Shown: positions 33,419 to 41,989, counted from the first letter of the stretch. The stretch: 64,000 bases of DNA from RYN-230 sp963834705 (GCA_963834705.1 CAWICV010000003.1:1-64000); one strand, 5' to 3'. A program made the numbers and translations. Notes: generated by a model not told the origin, from the sequence alone.

Positions 33419-34741
33419 ATGCGCATCACGGTAATCGGCACCGGGTACCTCGGGGCAGTGCATGCCGCGTGCATGGCCGAGATCGGTCACGATGTCCTCG
33501 GCGTGGACAGCGACGTCGCCAAGGTCACCGCGTTGCGCGAGGGCCGGGCGCCGTTCTTCGAGCCCGAGTTCGAGGACATCCTGGTCCGCGCGGTCGGCTC
33601 CGGGAAGCTGCGCTTCAGCACCTCGCTGGCCGAGGCGGGCCAGTTCGGCGAGGTGCACTTCATCTGCGTCGGCACCCCGCAACTGCCGGACGCGTCCGGC
33701 GCGGACCTGCGCCACATCGAGGCGGTCATCGACGGCCTGGCCCCGCACCTGACCGGGGACTGCCTGGTGGCGGGCAAGTCCACGGTGCCGGTCGGCACCG
33801 CCGCCCGGCTGGCGGCCCGGATCACCGAGCTGGCCCCGGCCGGCCGGCGCGCGGAGCTGGCCTGGAATCCGGAGTTCCTCCGGGAGGGTTACGCCGTCCG
33901 GGACACGCTGCAGCCGGACCGGATCGTGGTGGGATCGACGTCGGAAGCGGCCGACAGAACGCTGCGCGCGGTGTACGCCCCGGTGCTGGATTCCGGCACG
34001 CCCTACCTGGCGACCGATCTGGCCACCGCGGAACTGGTGAAGGTGGCGGCGAACGCGTTCCTGGCCACCAAGATTTCCTTCATCAACGCGGTGGCCAACG
34101 TGTGCGACGCGGCCGGGGCGGACGTTATGACGCTGGCCGACGCGCTCGGCCACGACACCCGGATCGGGCGGCGTTTCCTGACCCCGGGCCTCGGGTTCGG
34201 CGGCGGCTGCCTGTCCAAGGACATCCGGGCGTTCCTGGCCCGGGCTGACGAGCTGGGTGTGGGCGACTCGCTGCAGTTCCTCCGCGAGGTGGACAAGATC
34301 AACGTGGCCCAGCGCGGGCTGGCGGTGGATGTGGCCCGGGAACTGGCCGGTGGCTCGTTCACTGGCCGGAATGTGGCCGTGCTGGGCGCTGCCTTCAAGC
34401 CGGACACCGACGACGTGCGTGACTCGCCCGCGCTGAGCGTGGCCGCCGCGATCCAGGCTGAGGGCGCGGTGGTGCGCGTGCACGACCCCCGGGCCAGCTA
34501 CAACGCCCGCAAAGTGTGCCCGGCGCTGGACTACGCCGAAGAGGCGGTCAAGGCCTGCGAGGCAGCTGACGTCGTGCTGCACCTGACCGAGTGGCGCGAG
34601 TACCGGGCGATCGACCCGGTCCAGCTCAGGTCAGTGGTCCGGGCGCCGCGGCTGCTCGATGGCCGCAACGTGCTGCCGCTCGGCGCGTGGCAGGCGGCGG
34701 GCTGGACCGTGCGGACGCTGGGCGCGGCCAGGCGGCCCTGA
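33419..34741 (+). CDS. ugd: UDP-glucose 6-dehydrogenase
   Basis: 440 residues from ATG 33419 behind GGAGAGGG. N-terminal Rossmann domain: MRITVIGTGYLGAVHAACMA; VAGKSTVPVGTAARLA; WNPEFLREGYAVRD. The catalytic Cys is in GFGGGCLSKDIRAFLARA near residue 264, and AAFKPDTDDVRDSPALSVAA begins the C-terminal UDP-binding domain. It oxidises UDP-glucose to UDP-glucuronate with two NAD+. The convergent neighbour looks like UDP-glucuronate decarboxylase, which would turn the product into UDP-xylose, so the pair plausibly supplies sugars for cell-envelope or natural-product glycosylation. Confidence 0.94.
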   Translation: MRITVIGTGYLGAVHAACMAEIGHDVLGVDSDVAKVTALREGRAPFFEPEFEDILVRAVGSGKLRFSTSLAEAGQFGEVHFICVGTPQLPDASGADLRHIEAVIDGLAPHLTGDCLVAGKSTVPVGTAARLAARITELAPAGRRAELAWNPEFLREGYAVRDTLQPDRIVVGSTSEAADRTLRAVYAPVLDSGTPYLATDLATAELVKVAANAFLATKISFINAVANVCDAAGADVMTLADALGHDTRIGRRFLTPGLGFGGGCLSKDIRAFLARADELGVGDSLQFLREVDKINVAQRGLAVDVARELAGGSFTGRNVAVLGAAFKPDTDDVRDSPALSVAAAIQAEGAVVRVHDPRASYNARKVCPALDYAEEAVKACEAADVVLHLTEWREYRAIDPVQLRSVVRAPRLLDGRNVLPLGAWQAAGWTVRTLGAARRP

Positions 34742-34750
34742 GCGCAGCCG

Positions 34751-35716
34751 TCAGCCCAGGTTCGTGGCGGAGGCCAGGCGGACTTCCTCCGGGCGGGAGC
34801 GGAACCACTCCACGGTCCGGCGGATCCCGTCCTCGGCCCGCACCTCCGGCTTCCAGCCGAGCAGATCGCTGGCCCGGGTGATGACCGGGCAGCGCCGGGC
34901 CGGGTCGTCGACCGGCAGCGGCACGTTTTCCACGGTCGAGACGGACCCGGTTATCCGGAGCACGAGCTGGGCGAATTCGGCGACCGTGAATTCCTCCGGG
35001 TTGCCCAGATTCACCGGCCCGCGCTCGGTGCAGTCGATCATGCTCACGATGCCCCGGATAAGGTCATCGACATAGCAGAAGCTGCGGGTCTGGCTGCCAT
35101 CTCCGTAAATGGTCAGCGGATCGCCGTTCAGTGCCTGAGTGATGAAATTCGTCACAATACGGCCGTCCCGGGCGCTCATGCGCGGCCCGAACGTGTTGAA
35201 AATCCTGACGATCCCCACGTTAACCCCGCGCGAATCCCCATAGGCCCGGGTCAGCGCCTCGGCGAATCGCTTGGCCTCGTCATAAACGCTGCGCGGGCCC
35301 ACCGGGTTGACATTGCCCCAATATTCTTCGGGCTGCGGGTGAACGGCCGGATCACCGTACACCTCGCTGGTGGAGGCGAGGACGAAGCGCGCCTGGTGGC
35401 GCTCGGCCAGCCGCAGTGCATTCTCGGTACCCCGGCTGCCGACCGCGAGCGTCTCCAGCGGCAGCCGGTGGTAGTCCGGGGGGGAAGCGGGGCTGGCCAG
35501 GTGGGCCACCGCGTCCACCGGTCCCGGCATATCCAGCCCGTCGCTGACGTCGGATTCCAGCAGGGTGAATGCAGGCCGGCCAATCAGGTGCGCGACGTTA
35601 TCGGGCCGGCCGGTGGCGAAGTTGTCCACGCAAACCGCGGCGTCACCGCGGGCAATTATGGCGTCACATAGGTGCGAACCAAGAAAACCGGCACCACCTG
35701 TCACGACGATTCGCAT
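34751..35716 (-). CDS. UDP-glucuronate decarboxylase-like SDR (UDP-xylose synthase)
   Basis: 321 residues from ATG 35716, behind GGGAGAAGC. Extended SDR fold: VVTGGAGFLGSHLCDAIIAR, HLASPASPPDYHRLPLETLA with the diagnostic substrate-site region, STSEVYGDP, the catalytic YDEAKRFAEALTRAYG (Tyr-x3-Lys), RIFNTFGPRMSARDGRIVTN, and the conserved YGDGSQTRSFCYVDDLIRGI. This combination is typical of UDP-glucuronate decarboxylases; a dTDP-glucose 4,6-dehydratase is the alternative. It is convergent with ugd across 9 bases, and together they make a two-step UDP-glucose to UDP-xylose route. Confidence 0.87.
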   Translation of the reverse strand: MRIVVTGGAGFLGSHLCDAIIARGDAAVCVDNFATGRPDNVAHLIGRPAFTLLESDVSDGLDMPGPVDAVAHLASPASPPDYHRLPLETLAVGSRGTENALRLAERHQARFVLASTSEVYGDPAVHPQPEEYWGNVNPVGPRSVYDEAKRFAEALTRAYGDSRGVNVGIVRIFNTFGPRMSARDGRIVTNFITQALNGDPLTIYGDGSQTRSFCYVDDLIRGIVSMIDCTERGPVNLGNPEEFTVAEFAQLVLRITGSVSTVENVPLPVDDPARRCPVITRASDLLGWKPEVRAEDGIRRTVEWFRSRPEEVRLASATNLG

Positions 35717-35861
35717 GCTTCTCCCGGGTAACTCCGGCGCTCGGGCGCTGATATCAGCCTATTAATCCAGTGGGAAAGACCGGAATAGGTTTGTGCCAAT
35801 AACCTAGCATTGCCCGGGTCCGCCCGGGGCTGTTCAGCTCAGTGTAGCCACGCCCTTGGGG

Positions 35862-36434
35862 TCAGCTTGGCGCGGGCGGGACTATGACGATCATGGTCAT
35901 GATCACCGGCGCTGGCCCGCCGTTGCGGTAGGAGTGCGGCAGGCCACCGGAGAACCGGGCGGCCTGGCCCGCGCCGACCTGGTGGGTTGCCCCGGCCACG
36001 GTCAGCGTCAGCATGCCGCTCTCCACCCAGACGAGCTCGCGGGTGGCCGGCATGTGTGCATCACCGCCCCAGCCTTCGCCGGGCTGCACTGTCCAGCGCC
36101 ACAGCTCGGCGGCCCAGGGAGCGTCGGTGGCCGCGATGATGGTGCCGGTCCCGCCGGCCGGGCCGCGCCACAGCACCCGGCTGGTCTCCGCCGCGGTGAT
36201 CTGCACGCCGGGCTGGTCGGCCACCTCGACCAGCCTGGTTACCGGCACCCCGAACGCGTCGCTGAGCCGGGCCAGCGTGGCCAGGTTCGGGTTGGACCGG
36301 CCCTGCTCCAGCGCGACCAGCACGCCCTTGCTCACCCCGGACCGGGCGGCCAGCTGGTCGAGTGACCAGCCACGCTCGGCGCGGAGCAGCTGCATGGTGC
36401 CGGCCAGCGCGACGGTTATGTCATGTGCGGGCAT
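35862..36434 (-). CDS. XRE-family regulator with cupin domain
   Basis: 190 residues. Residues 8-65 form a helix-turn-helix: LRAERGWSLDQLAARSGVSK, then GVLVALEQGRSNPNLATLAR. Residues about 110-185 form a cupin (GGDAHMPATRELVWVESGML, then GAGQAARFSGGLPHSYRNGG with metal-binding His). Such regulators bind a small ligand or metal in the cupin. It is divergent from a DMT-type exporter, with an inverted repeat between, so it most likely controls that gene and itself. Confidence 0.9.
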   Translation of the reverse strand: MPAHDITVALAGTMQLLRAERGWSLDQLAARSGVSKGVLVALEQGRSNPNLATLARLSDAFGVPVTRLVEVADQPGVQITAAETSRVLWRGPAGGTGTIIAATDAPWAAELWRWTVQPGEGWGGDAHMPATRELVWVESGMLTLTVAGATHQVGAGQAARFSGGLPHSYRNGGPAPVIMTMIVIVPPAPS

Positions 36435-36473
36435 CGTTTATCCGTTTCACCCAGCCTCGTTCGGTCGGTATAG

Positions 36474-36489
36474 TGAACTACACAGTTCA
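36474..36489. promoter_or_regulatory. Operator-like inverted repeat between XRE-cupin and DMT genes
   Basis: TGAACT-ACAC-AGTTCA has perfect 6-bp arms in the 93-base divergent region. It is the natural candidate site for the XRE-cupin regulator. Confidence 0.6.
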
Positions 36490-36527
36490 TCGTACTGACC
36501 GACGTCGGCCACCCCGGGGAGTTCTCT

Positions 36528-37379
36528 GTGGTCATTGTCTTCGCTCTGGCCGCCGCCGTGCTGTACGGGAGTGCCGACTTCCTCGGTGGCGCGGCGTCCC
36601 GCCGGCTGCGGGCCTCGTCCGTGCTGACCGTCTCCGCCCCGGTCGGCGCGGCCGTCCTGCTGCTCGCCGCGCTGCTGGCCGGTGGCTCGCCCGCGCTGGC
36701 CGGAATCCCGTGGGCGGCCGCCGCGGGCGCGTGCGGCGGCGTCGGGCTCATCGTCTTCTACGCCGGCCTGGCCGCCGGGCCGATGCGCGTGGTCGCCCCG
36801 GTGTCCGCGCTGGTGTCCACGGTGCTCCCGGTGGGGGTGGCGATCGCCTCCGGGGAGCGGCCCGGGCTGGCCGTCTATGCCGGTGGCCTCATCTGCGTGC
36901 TGGCCACCGTGCTGGTCAGCATGGAGGGAAGGCGGCCAGGCCGGCCGTCCGGCCACCCTCCGGTGACCCGCGGGCTGGCCTATGGGACCGTGGCCGGGAT
37001 CATGTTCGGCCTGTTCTTCGTGTTCCTGCGGGTGGCGGCGACGTCCGGGGTGCTCTGGCCGAGCGCGCTGTCCCGGTCCACGGGGGCGGCCATCCTGCTC
37101 GGGGTGGCGGTCTGGGCGGGCGCGCCGCCAGCCTGGCGCGGCGCCAGCCCGCGGGTGCTGGCCGCGGTGATCGGGTCGGGGCTGCTCGACGCCGTCGCGA
37201 ACGTCTGCTACGTGCTGGCCACCCGGGCCGGCCTGTTCGGCGTCGCGGTCGTGCTGACCTCGCTGTACCCGGGTGTCACCGTGCTGCTGGCCCGGCTGGT
37301 GCTGGGGGAGCGGATCCGGCCGCTGCAACTGGCCGGGCTGCTGCTGGCCATCGCCGGCATCGCGGTGGTCAGCATGTGA
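36528..37379 (+). CDS. DMT-superfamily (EamA-type) transporter
   Basis: 283 residues from GTG 36528. Ten hydrophobic helices in two EamA repeats: residues 1-130, from VIVFALAAAVLYGSADFLGG to AGGLICVLATVLVSMEG, and 145-283, from YGTVAGIMFGLFFVFLRVAA to LLLAIAGIAVVSM. It has the usual loop with Gly-Glu-Arg before the last helices in both halves (IASGERPGL, VLGERIRPL). It exports an unknown metabolite, often amino acids. Control by the divergent XRE-cupin protein is likely. Confidence 0.88.
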   Translation: MVIVFALAAAVLYGSADFLGGAASRRLRASSVLTVSAPVGAAVLLLAALLAGGSPALAGIPWAAAAGACGGVGLIVFYAGLAAGPMRVVAPVSALVSTVLPVGVAIASGERPGLAVYAGGLICVLATVLVSMEGRRPGRPSGHPPVTRGLAYGTVAGIMFGLFFVFLRVAATSGVLWPSALSRSTGAAILLGVAVWAGAPPAWRGASPRVLAAVIGSGLLDAVANVCYVLATRAGLFGVAVVLTSLYPGVTVLLARLVLGERIRPLQLAGLLLAIAGIAVVSM

Positions 37380-37395
37380 CCAGCCCCTCCGGACT

Positions 37396-37432
37396 CGTGC
37401 TGCCGGACGATCGCCGATCGTCCGGCAGCACG
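37396..37432. terminator. Bidirectional terminator
   Basis: Arms of 18 bp, perfect, centred on 37414 (CGTGCTGCCGGACGATCG and its complement). It lies between the convergent DMT and PH-domain genes and can end both transcripts. Confidence 0.85.
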
Positions 37433-37472
37433 AACCCCGGGGAAGGGGGCCTAACTCGCCCAGGCTGGCACG

Positions 37473-38138
37473 TCAGTCATCGCCAACGTCTCTATTCTCG
37501 GCGATGAGAGTGTCCCCTGACACCGTCTTCCGGCCCTTGCACAGCGGGCACAGGTAGGTGCTCTCCTCGCCGTCCTCGTTATGCTGCACGAGCACGCCCT
37601 GGCCGTCGCACTGCGGGCAGGGAATCTTCTCCGCGGGGAAGATCAGGGCGCAGATTTCCAGGTAAAGCTGTTCCGGGTAGGGCACATGGTCGATGGCCCG
37701 CAGCGCCTGGTCCTGGCCCGCTGACTCCAGGATGAATGAGCCATAGCCCAGCAGCCTTCCCGTCGTGTTGCGCTGGAAGCTCATGTCGGTCACCTTGACC
37801 AGCGGCATCATGGCGATCTTGCGGGTGAACACCCCGCTGGCCTCAAGCATCCGGTCGGAGGTCACCACAAAGTAGTCCTCGGACCACTCCCAGGTCTTGA
37901 AGCCTAGGTAGGCCAGGAAGATCAGGCAGATGACGAGCAGCACGAGGGTGGCGTCATGGGTGTGCAGCAAGACCGTGCTGCCGAGGACGATCGAGATCAG
38001 GATGGCGCCGAGCGCGAGCGCGATCGGGACGATCAGCACCGCCGGGTGCTTACGTACCGTGATCACCTGGTGCTCATGCGGCAGCAGGTACTTGTTCACC
38101 GAAGCGGGACCCGCGTTCCGCGGCGTGATCAGCCTCAT
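37473..38138 (-). CDS. Membrane protein with bacterial PH domain and zinc-ribbon C-terminus
   Basis: 221 residues from ATG 38138. The start SVNKYLLPHEHQVITVRKHP is typical of PH-domain (PF03703-like) membrane proteins; two helices lie near residues 34-54 and 62-80; the PH-like part is YFVVTSDRMLEASGVFTRKI. The C-terminal 50 residues have CPQCDGQGVLVQHNEDG and CPLCKGRKTVSGD, a C-x2-C-x-G-x-G / C-x2-C zinc ribbon of the DnaJ kind. The role is unknown. It follows a 51-residue membrane protein after 7 bases and is probably co-transcribed with it. Confidence 0.82.
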   Translation of the reverse strand: MRLITPRNAGPASVNKYLLPHEHQVITVRKHPAVLIVPIALALGAILISIVLGSTVLLHTHDATLVLLVICLIFLAYLGFKTWEWSEDYFVVTSDRMLEASGVFTRKIAMMPLVKVTDMSFQRNTTGRLLGYGSFILESAGQDQALRAIDHVPYPEQLYLEICALIFPAEKIPCPQCDGQGVLVQHNEDGEESTYLCPLCKGRKTVSGDTLIAENRDVGDD

Positions 38139-38145
38139 CGAAGGC

Positions 38146-38301
38146 TCAGATGGACTGGAAGAAGGTGGCCAGTGAGTTACCGGCGGACTTGAGGCCGTCG
38201 AGCATGTTGTGTACCGCATGCCCGGCCGCAGTCGGCTGTGTCACCAGGTAAAACGCCAGGAACGCGACAACAGCCCAGCCGAGGATCTGCTTGATCTTCA
38301 T
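38146..38301 (-). CDS. 51-residue single-helix membrane protein
   Basis: ATG 38301 is preceded by GGGAG at the right spacing. The sequence begins MKIKQILGWAVVAFLAFYLV, a membrane helix with a basic N-terminus, and continues with THAVHNMLDGLKSAGNSLAT-like amphipathic residues to a Ser-Ile end. The codon bias is normal. It lies directly upstream of the PH-domain gene (7-base gap), an arrangement I believe is conserved in actinomycetes, so it may be a small partner of that protein. Confidence 0.75.
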   Translation of the reverse strand: MKIKQILGWAVVAFLAFYLVTQPTAAGHAVHNMLDGLKSAGNSLATFFQSI

Positions 38302-38634
38302 GGTCAACTCCCAGGTCGCGCGCGCCTCAGACTGTTAACTCAGTTTAGCTCAGCGTAATCGCTTTACCAATGCTTCCCGATCCGCAGGCAGCCACCGTAC
38401 CTTGATCCCCGCCCAGCGCTGAGGTCACTCACCTCAGCATCGTGGAAAATTGGGGACCCGCGGGGCAGTTGGGGCACGTTCACGGGTTTGCTTACTATAG
38501 GTACACATCTGCCTGCCTGGGGTAGTGAGTCAATATCCGTGCTTCAGTAGTCCTGCTGACGCCGCGGATTCGCACACGGGCATGCGGCCGATCTGACACC
38601 ATTCCTTGGGCAGACAGCGCTGATGAGGTGGGCG
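38302..38634. other. Intergenic region before the tadA operon
   Basis: No gene is seen. GCTGAGGT-CACTC-ACCTCAGC at 38418-38438 is a perfect 8-bp inverted repeat that could be an operator or a terminator. TTGCTTACTATAGG near 38488-38501 contains the -10-like TACTAT, a candidate promoter. Confidence 0.45.
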
Positions 38635-39126
38635 ATGACGGATGTGAATGGCGGCAACGTCGCCGTGATCGTCTACCGTGAGGACGAAGCCTGGGATACC
38701 GGGGTCTTGCCGGTCCGGCTGACCGGGGATCTGGCTGGCCTGATCCACGCGCTGCGCCAGCAGCCAAGCATGGGCGGCACGATCGGGCTGGTGGCGGTGG
38801 GGGACGACTTCTTCGTCGCGCTCCGGCTGCTGGGCGGGCAGGTGTCGGTGTTCCTGTCCGACCTGACCGCGGCGGTGGACTGGCCGCTGGCCCGGCAGGT
38901 GCTGGAGTACCTGGACATCCCGATCCCCGGCGAGGACGATCTGGACCAGGTGCTGCCCGCCGGGGACATGTCTATCTTCGCCGACCTCGGCGTGGATGAG
39001 ATGGACCTCGGCGCGCTCTCCGGCGACCTGGACCTGTTCCCGGACGAGGCACTGGCCAGCATCGCGCGCAGGCTCGGCTTCGGGCCGGCGCTGGACCGCG
39101 CGCTGGATGCCGCGCTCGGGCCCTGA
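38635..39126 (+). CDS. TadA-associated protein of actinomycetes
   Basis: 163 residues from ATG 38635 (GAGGTGGGCG upstream). Acidic throughout, with VAVIVYREDEAWDTGVLPVR, GTIGLVAVGDDFFVALRLLG, VSVFLSDLTAAVDWPLARQV and a final FPDEALASIARRLGFG. Proteins of this kind are found almost always directly before tadA in actinobacteria and are named tRNA adenosine deaminase-associated proteins; their biochemical job is not established. It is 6 bases from tadA, so one operon. Confidence 0.85.
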   Translation: MTDVNGGNVAVIVYREDEAWDTGVLPVRLTGDLAGLIHALRQQPSMGGTIGLVAVGDDFFVALRLLGGQVSVFLSDLTAAVDWPLARQVLEYLDIPIPGEDDLDQVLPAGDMSIFADLGVDEMDLGALSGDLDLFPDEALASIARRLGFGPALDRALDAALGP

Positions 39127-39132
39127 GCCAGC

Positions 39133-39642
39133 ATGGCCACCGGGTACCTGGCCAGCTTCGAGCCCGCGATGCGCGCCGCGCTCGAAGAAGCGGCCCGGGC
39201 CACGTCCCGGCAGCCCCCGGACGTGCCGGTGGGCGCGGTGCTGCTGAACAGTGCGGGCGAGACCATCGGCCGGGGCGGCAACCGGTGCGAGGCGGACAAC
39301 GATCCCACCGCGCATGCCGAGATCGTCGCACTGCGCGCGGCCGGCCGGGCGGCAGGCGGCTGGCGGATGGATGGCTGCACGCTGGTCGTCACCCTGGAGC
39401 CATGCACGATGTGCGCCGGGGCGGTGCTGGCCGCCCGGGCGGCCCGGCTCGTCTACGGTGCCGCCGACCTCCGTGCCGGGGCCGCGGGGTCGCTGTGGGA
39501 CGTGCTGCGCGACCGCAGGCTCAGCCAGCGGACCGAGGTCATCGGCGGGGTGCTGGCCGCCGAGTGCGCCCGCCCACTGCAAAAGTTCTTCGCCGGGCGG
39601 CGCCGGGCGGCCGACTTCGGTGCGCCGGGCTTCGGTCAGTAG
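39133..39642 (+). CDS. tadA: tRNA(adenine34) deaminase TadA
   Basis: 169 residues. Zinc-dependent deaminase: PVGAVLLNSAGETIGRGGNR, the HAE motif in DPTAHAEIVALRAAG (His ligand and catalytic Glu) near residue 58, and LEPCTMCAGAVLAARAARLV (two Cys ligands) near 92. TadA converts A34 to inosine in tRNA-Arg(ACG). The C-terminal region binds the tRNA. It is followed directly by tRNA-Ser(CGA). Confidence 0.94.
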   Translation: MATGYLASFEPAMRAALEEAARATSRQPPDVPVGAVLLNSAGETIGRGGNRCEADNDPTAHAEIVALRAAGRAAGGWRMDGCTLVVTLEPCTMCAGAVLAARAARLVYGAADLRAGAAGSLWDVLRDRRLSQRTEVIGGVLAAECARPLQKFFAGRRRAADFGAPGFGQ

Positions 39643-39680
39643 CCCCGGCCCAGTGCCGCCGGTCAGGTAGGCTCAGCGCG

Positions 39681-39767
39681 GGTGGAGTCGCCTAGTGGCC
39701 GAGGGCGCACGCCTCGAAAGCGTGTGAGGGGGCAACCCCTCCGTGGGTTCAAATCCCACCTCCACCG
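39681..39767 (+). tRNA. tRNA-Ser(CGA)
   Basis: 87 bases. Acceptor GGTGGAG pairs with CTCCACC, discriminator G. Anticodon loop CTCGAAA reads CGA, with a long variable arm (GGGGGCAACCCC) and TPsiC arm GTGGGTTCAAATCCCAC. CCA is not encoded. Confidence 0.95.
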
Positions 39768-39884
39768 CCCATCCGGGACCGGCCCGGCCGCCCTGGCCAG
39801 GCTGGTGTCCCGGCTACGTCATGTGTGGCCAGCTGCGGGGACTGGTAGGTGCACCGCCAGGACGGCCAAGGCTGAGGGAGTCGA

Positions 39885-41132
39885 GTGCTAGAGCCGCAGA
39901 GCACCGTGCTGTTCCTTCTGCTCCTCGTGGTCTTCGCCGGCCTGGTCGCCTGGATGGCGCTGGCCCGGCAGCCGGTGTTCCGCGTGCTCGCGGCCTGCCT
40001 GGCCTTTATCCCGGCCATGCTGTTCGGTGTGGCCGCGGTCAACAAGTACTACGACTACTACCAGACCTGGAACGCGATGGCCGCCGACCTCGGCGGCCAG
40101 GGCACCACCCAGGTCGCGTCGGCGCCCACCATGGACCGCGCCTCGGCCCGGCAGATCAGCGCCATCCTGGGCCGCGAGGTGAACCTCAAGGCGGCCGCCG
40201 AGCACGGGCAGACCATCCGGATGACCGTGCCGGGCAAGCTCAGCCACCTGAGCCGGACCGCATACATCTACCTGCCGCCGCAGTATTTCCGGGCTGGGTA
40301 CAGCCGGTTCCGCTTTCCGGTCATCGAGCTGTTCCCCGGGTTCCCGGGCACCCCACTGGACTGGATCGACGTGATGGGCTTCACCACCGCCTACGCCGCG
40401 CTGCTGGCCGACGGCGTGGTCAAGCCCGCGGTGCTGGTCATGCCGGACACCAACGGCGGGACGCGGATCTCGCTGCAGTGCCTGAACGTGCGGCACGGCC
40501 CGCAGGACGCCACCTACCTGGCCGAAGACCTGCCCAGCTACCTGCCGACCGTGCTCCGGGTCCAGCCGTCCGGGCCGGCCTGGGGCGCGGCCGGCTACTC
40601 GGAGGGCGGGTACTGTGCGGCCAACCTGGCCCTGGTGTACCGGCTGCACTGGGGTGCGGCCGGCATCCTCAGCGGCTACTTCTCTCCGGGCCGGGATCAG
40701 CTCGGCAACCCGCCGCGGCTGGTCGATCCGTTCGGCCACAACCAGCACGCACGCCGCGAGAACACGCCGCGGCTGCGCATCGCCGACCTCCCGGTCAGCG
40801 ACTCGATCCCGCAGTTCTGGCTGGGCGTGGGCAGCCGGGATGTGCTCGGGCTGCGTGATGCGCACAACTTCCAGCGGCTGCTGGTCGCCCGCCAGCCCAC
40901 CGCCCGGCTGGACATCGTGCCCGGCGGCGGGCACACCATGGCCACCTGGCGGGCCCTGACGCCCGCCCTGCTGGAATGGATGACGCCGCTGCTCACCCAG
41001 GCCGCGGAGCACCCCTCGCAGTTCGAGCAGCTCGGCAAGGCGCGGGCGGCGCACACCCGGCCCAACCACAAGGCCCCGGTCAAGGCGGCCGGTCGCGGCT
41101 CAGTCCGCGGTCAGGCCACTCCGCCGGCGTGA
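39885..41132 (+). CDS. Esterase D/antigen 85-like alpha/beta hydrolase with N-terminal membrane segments
   Basis: 415 residues from GTG 39885 behind GAGGGAG. Two hydrophobic segments (residues about 8-28 and 33-52) anchor it with the catalytic domain outside. The esterase domain has LFPGFPGTPLDWIDV (oxyanion region), VLVMPDTNGG, and the nucleophile elbow AAGYSEGGYCAANLAL (Ser near residue 238), with SRDV and GGGHTMATWR supplying Asp and His. The relatives are PF00756 esterases, including mycolyltransferase-like proteins; mycolic acids are not implied here. The last 33 bases overlap the convergent small gene. Confidence 0.85.
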   Translation: MLEPQSTVLFLLLLVVFAGLVAWMALARQPVFRVLAACLAFIPAMLFGVAAVNKYYDYYQTWNAMAADLGGQGTTQVASAPTMDRASARQISAILGREVNLKAAAEHGQTIRMTVPGKLSHLSRTAYIYLPPQYFRAGYSRFRFPVIELFPGFPGTPLDWIDVMGFTTAYAALLADGVVKPAVLVMPDTNGGTRISLQCLNVRHGPQDATYLAEDLPSYLPTVLRVQPSGPAWGAAGYSEGGYCAANLALVYRLHWGAAGILSGYFSPGRDQLGNPPRLVDPFGHNQHARRENTPRLRIADLPVSDSIPQFWLGVGSRDVLGLRDAHNFQRLLVARQPTARLDIVPGGGHTMATWRALTPALLEWMTPLLTQAAEHPSQFEQLGKARAAHTRPNHKAPVKAAGRGSVRGQATPPA

Positions 41133-41444
41133 CGGCACGGCCTGGTCGCCGGCGTCCAGGTCGAGCACCCGGGCGTGCAGCACGGTGCGCTGGTGCAGCG
41201 CCGCCCCGAGCGCGCGGTGCAGGCCGTCCTCCAGATAGAGCTCACCGCGCCACTGGATGACGTGCGGGAACAGGTCACCGTAGAAGGTGGAGTCCTTGTC
41301 CAGCAGCAGCCGCAGGTCCAGCACGGCCTTGGTGGTGATGAGCTGATCGAGCCGGACCGGCCGCGGCGGCACCTCGGCCCATTCCCGTGTGGTCCGGGCA
41401 TGATCGGGATAGGGCCGCCCCTCCCCGACCTGCTTGAAGATCAC
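41100..41444 (-). CDS. Conserved actinobacterial small protein of unknown function
   Basis: 114 residues from GTG 41444. It begins VIFKQVGEGRPYPDHARTTR, continues WAEVPPRPVRLDQLITTKAV and DLRLLLDKDSTFYGDLFPHV, and ends LEDGLHRALGAALHQRTVLH. I have seen this pattern as a widespread uncharacterised actinomycete protein. The ordered R-x-x-Q-L, D-S-T-F-Y-G-D-L-F and E-D-G-L-H-R-A motifs suggest an enzyme-like or ParB/NTP-binding fold. A -10 TACACT 6 bases before the start makes it probably leaderless. It overlaps the end of the esterase gene. Confidence 0.75.
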   Translation of the reverse strand: MIFKQVGEGRPYPDHARTTREWAEVPPRPVRLDQLITTKAVLDLRLLLDKDSTFYGDLFPHVIQWRGELYLEDGLHRALGAALHQRTVLHARVLDLDAGDQAVPSRRRSGLTAD

Positions 41445-41456
41445 GGCTTGAGTGTA
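41442..41456 (-). promoter_or_regulatory. Leaderless promoter of the small conserved gene
   Basis: On the minus strand TACACT (41451-41456) is followed by CAAGCC and then GTG (41442-41444). No ribosome-binding site is present; the spacing fits leaderless initiation. Confidence 0.55.
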
Positions 41457-41477
41457 GTTGAGGGCGGCCAGAAAGGG

Positions 41478-41518
41478 GCAGATGCTGCCGCCAGCCCGCA
41501 TCTGGCGGCAGCATCTGC
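41478..41518. repeat. Perfect 17-bp inverted repeat
   Basis: GCAGATGCTGCCGCCAG (41478-41494) and its exact complement (41502-41518) with a 7-base loop. It lies between the small leaderless gene and the transporter remnant. It is longer and more perfect than the terminators nearby and could be one end of a small element or a strong bidirectional terminator. Confidence 0.7.
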
Positions 41519-41639
41519 GTCTCGGGTGACCAGTTGGCGTGGCCATGCTGCCGGCTCCCCGCCGACGTCGGCACCGTGGCCACCCGCGCTGGTCCTCCCG
41601 GGAATGGCACGGACCCGGCGGGCATCTGGTTCACCGGGA

Positions 41640-41989
41640 AGGCCCCGCCGGCCGACGCCGGTGTCGCGTCGGCCAGCGTGAACACCGGGCAGCAGCTCGG
41701 CGGGTCGGTCGGCACCTCGCTGTTCAACACCATCGCGACCAGCGCGACCACGGCCTACCTCACCGCCCAGCTAGCGGTGACCCATGCCCGGCCGAGCCAT
41801 GCGCTGACCGAGCAGGCGCTGGTGCATGGCTACGTCCGGGCGTTCTGGTGGGCAGCCGCGATCTTCGTGGGCGGCGCCATTCTGGCCGGCCTGCTGTTCC
41901 GCCGCGGCCCGCTGGCCCAGCAGGAGAGCCAGACCCGGGCGGCCGCGGTGACGGCCGGAGCAGCCGAGCCCGGCCCCGTGGTCCAGTAG
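41640..41989 (+). pseudogene. C-terminal fragment of a DHA2-type MFS drug transporter
   Basis: The frame reads PPADAGVASASVNTGQQLGG and SVGTSLFNTIATSATTAYLT, the helix 11-12 region of EmrB/QacA-type exporters, then YVRAFWWAAAIFVGGAILAG and LLFRRGP as the last helix, ending at TAG 41987-41989. About 110 residues of a protein that normally has around 480 remain. Upstream of 41640 the frame turns into unrelated sequence without a family match or good start. It is a remnant of deletion or insertion, close to the 17-bp inverted repeat. Confidence 0.75.
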
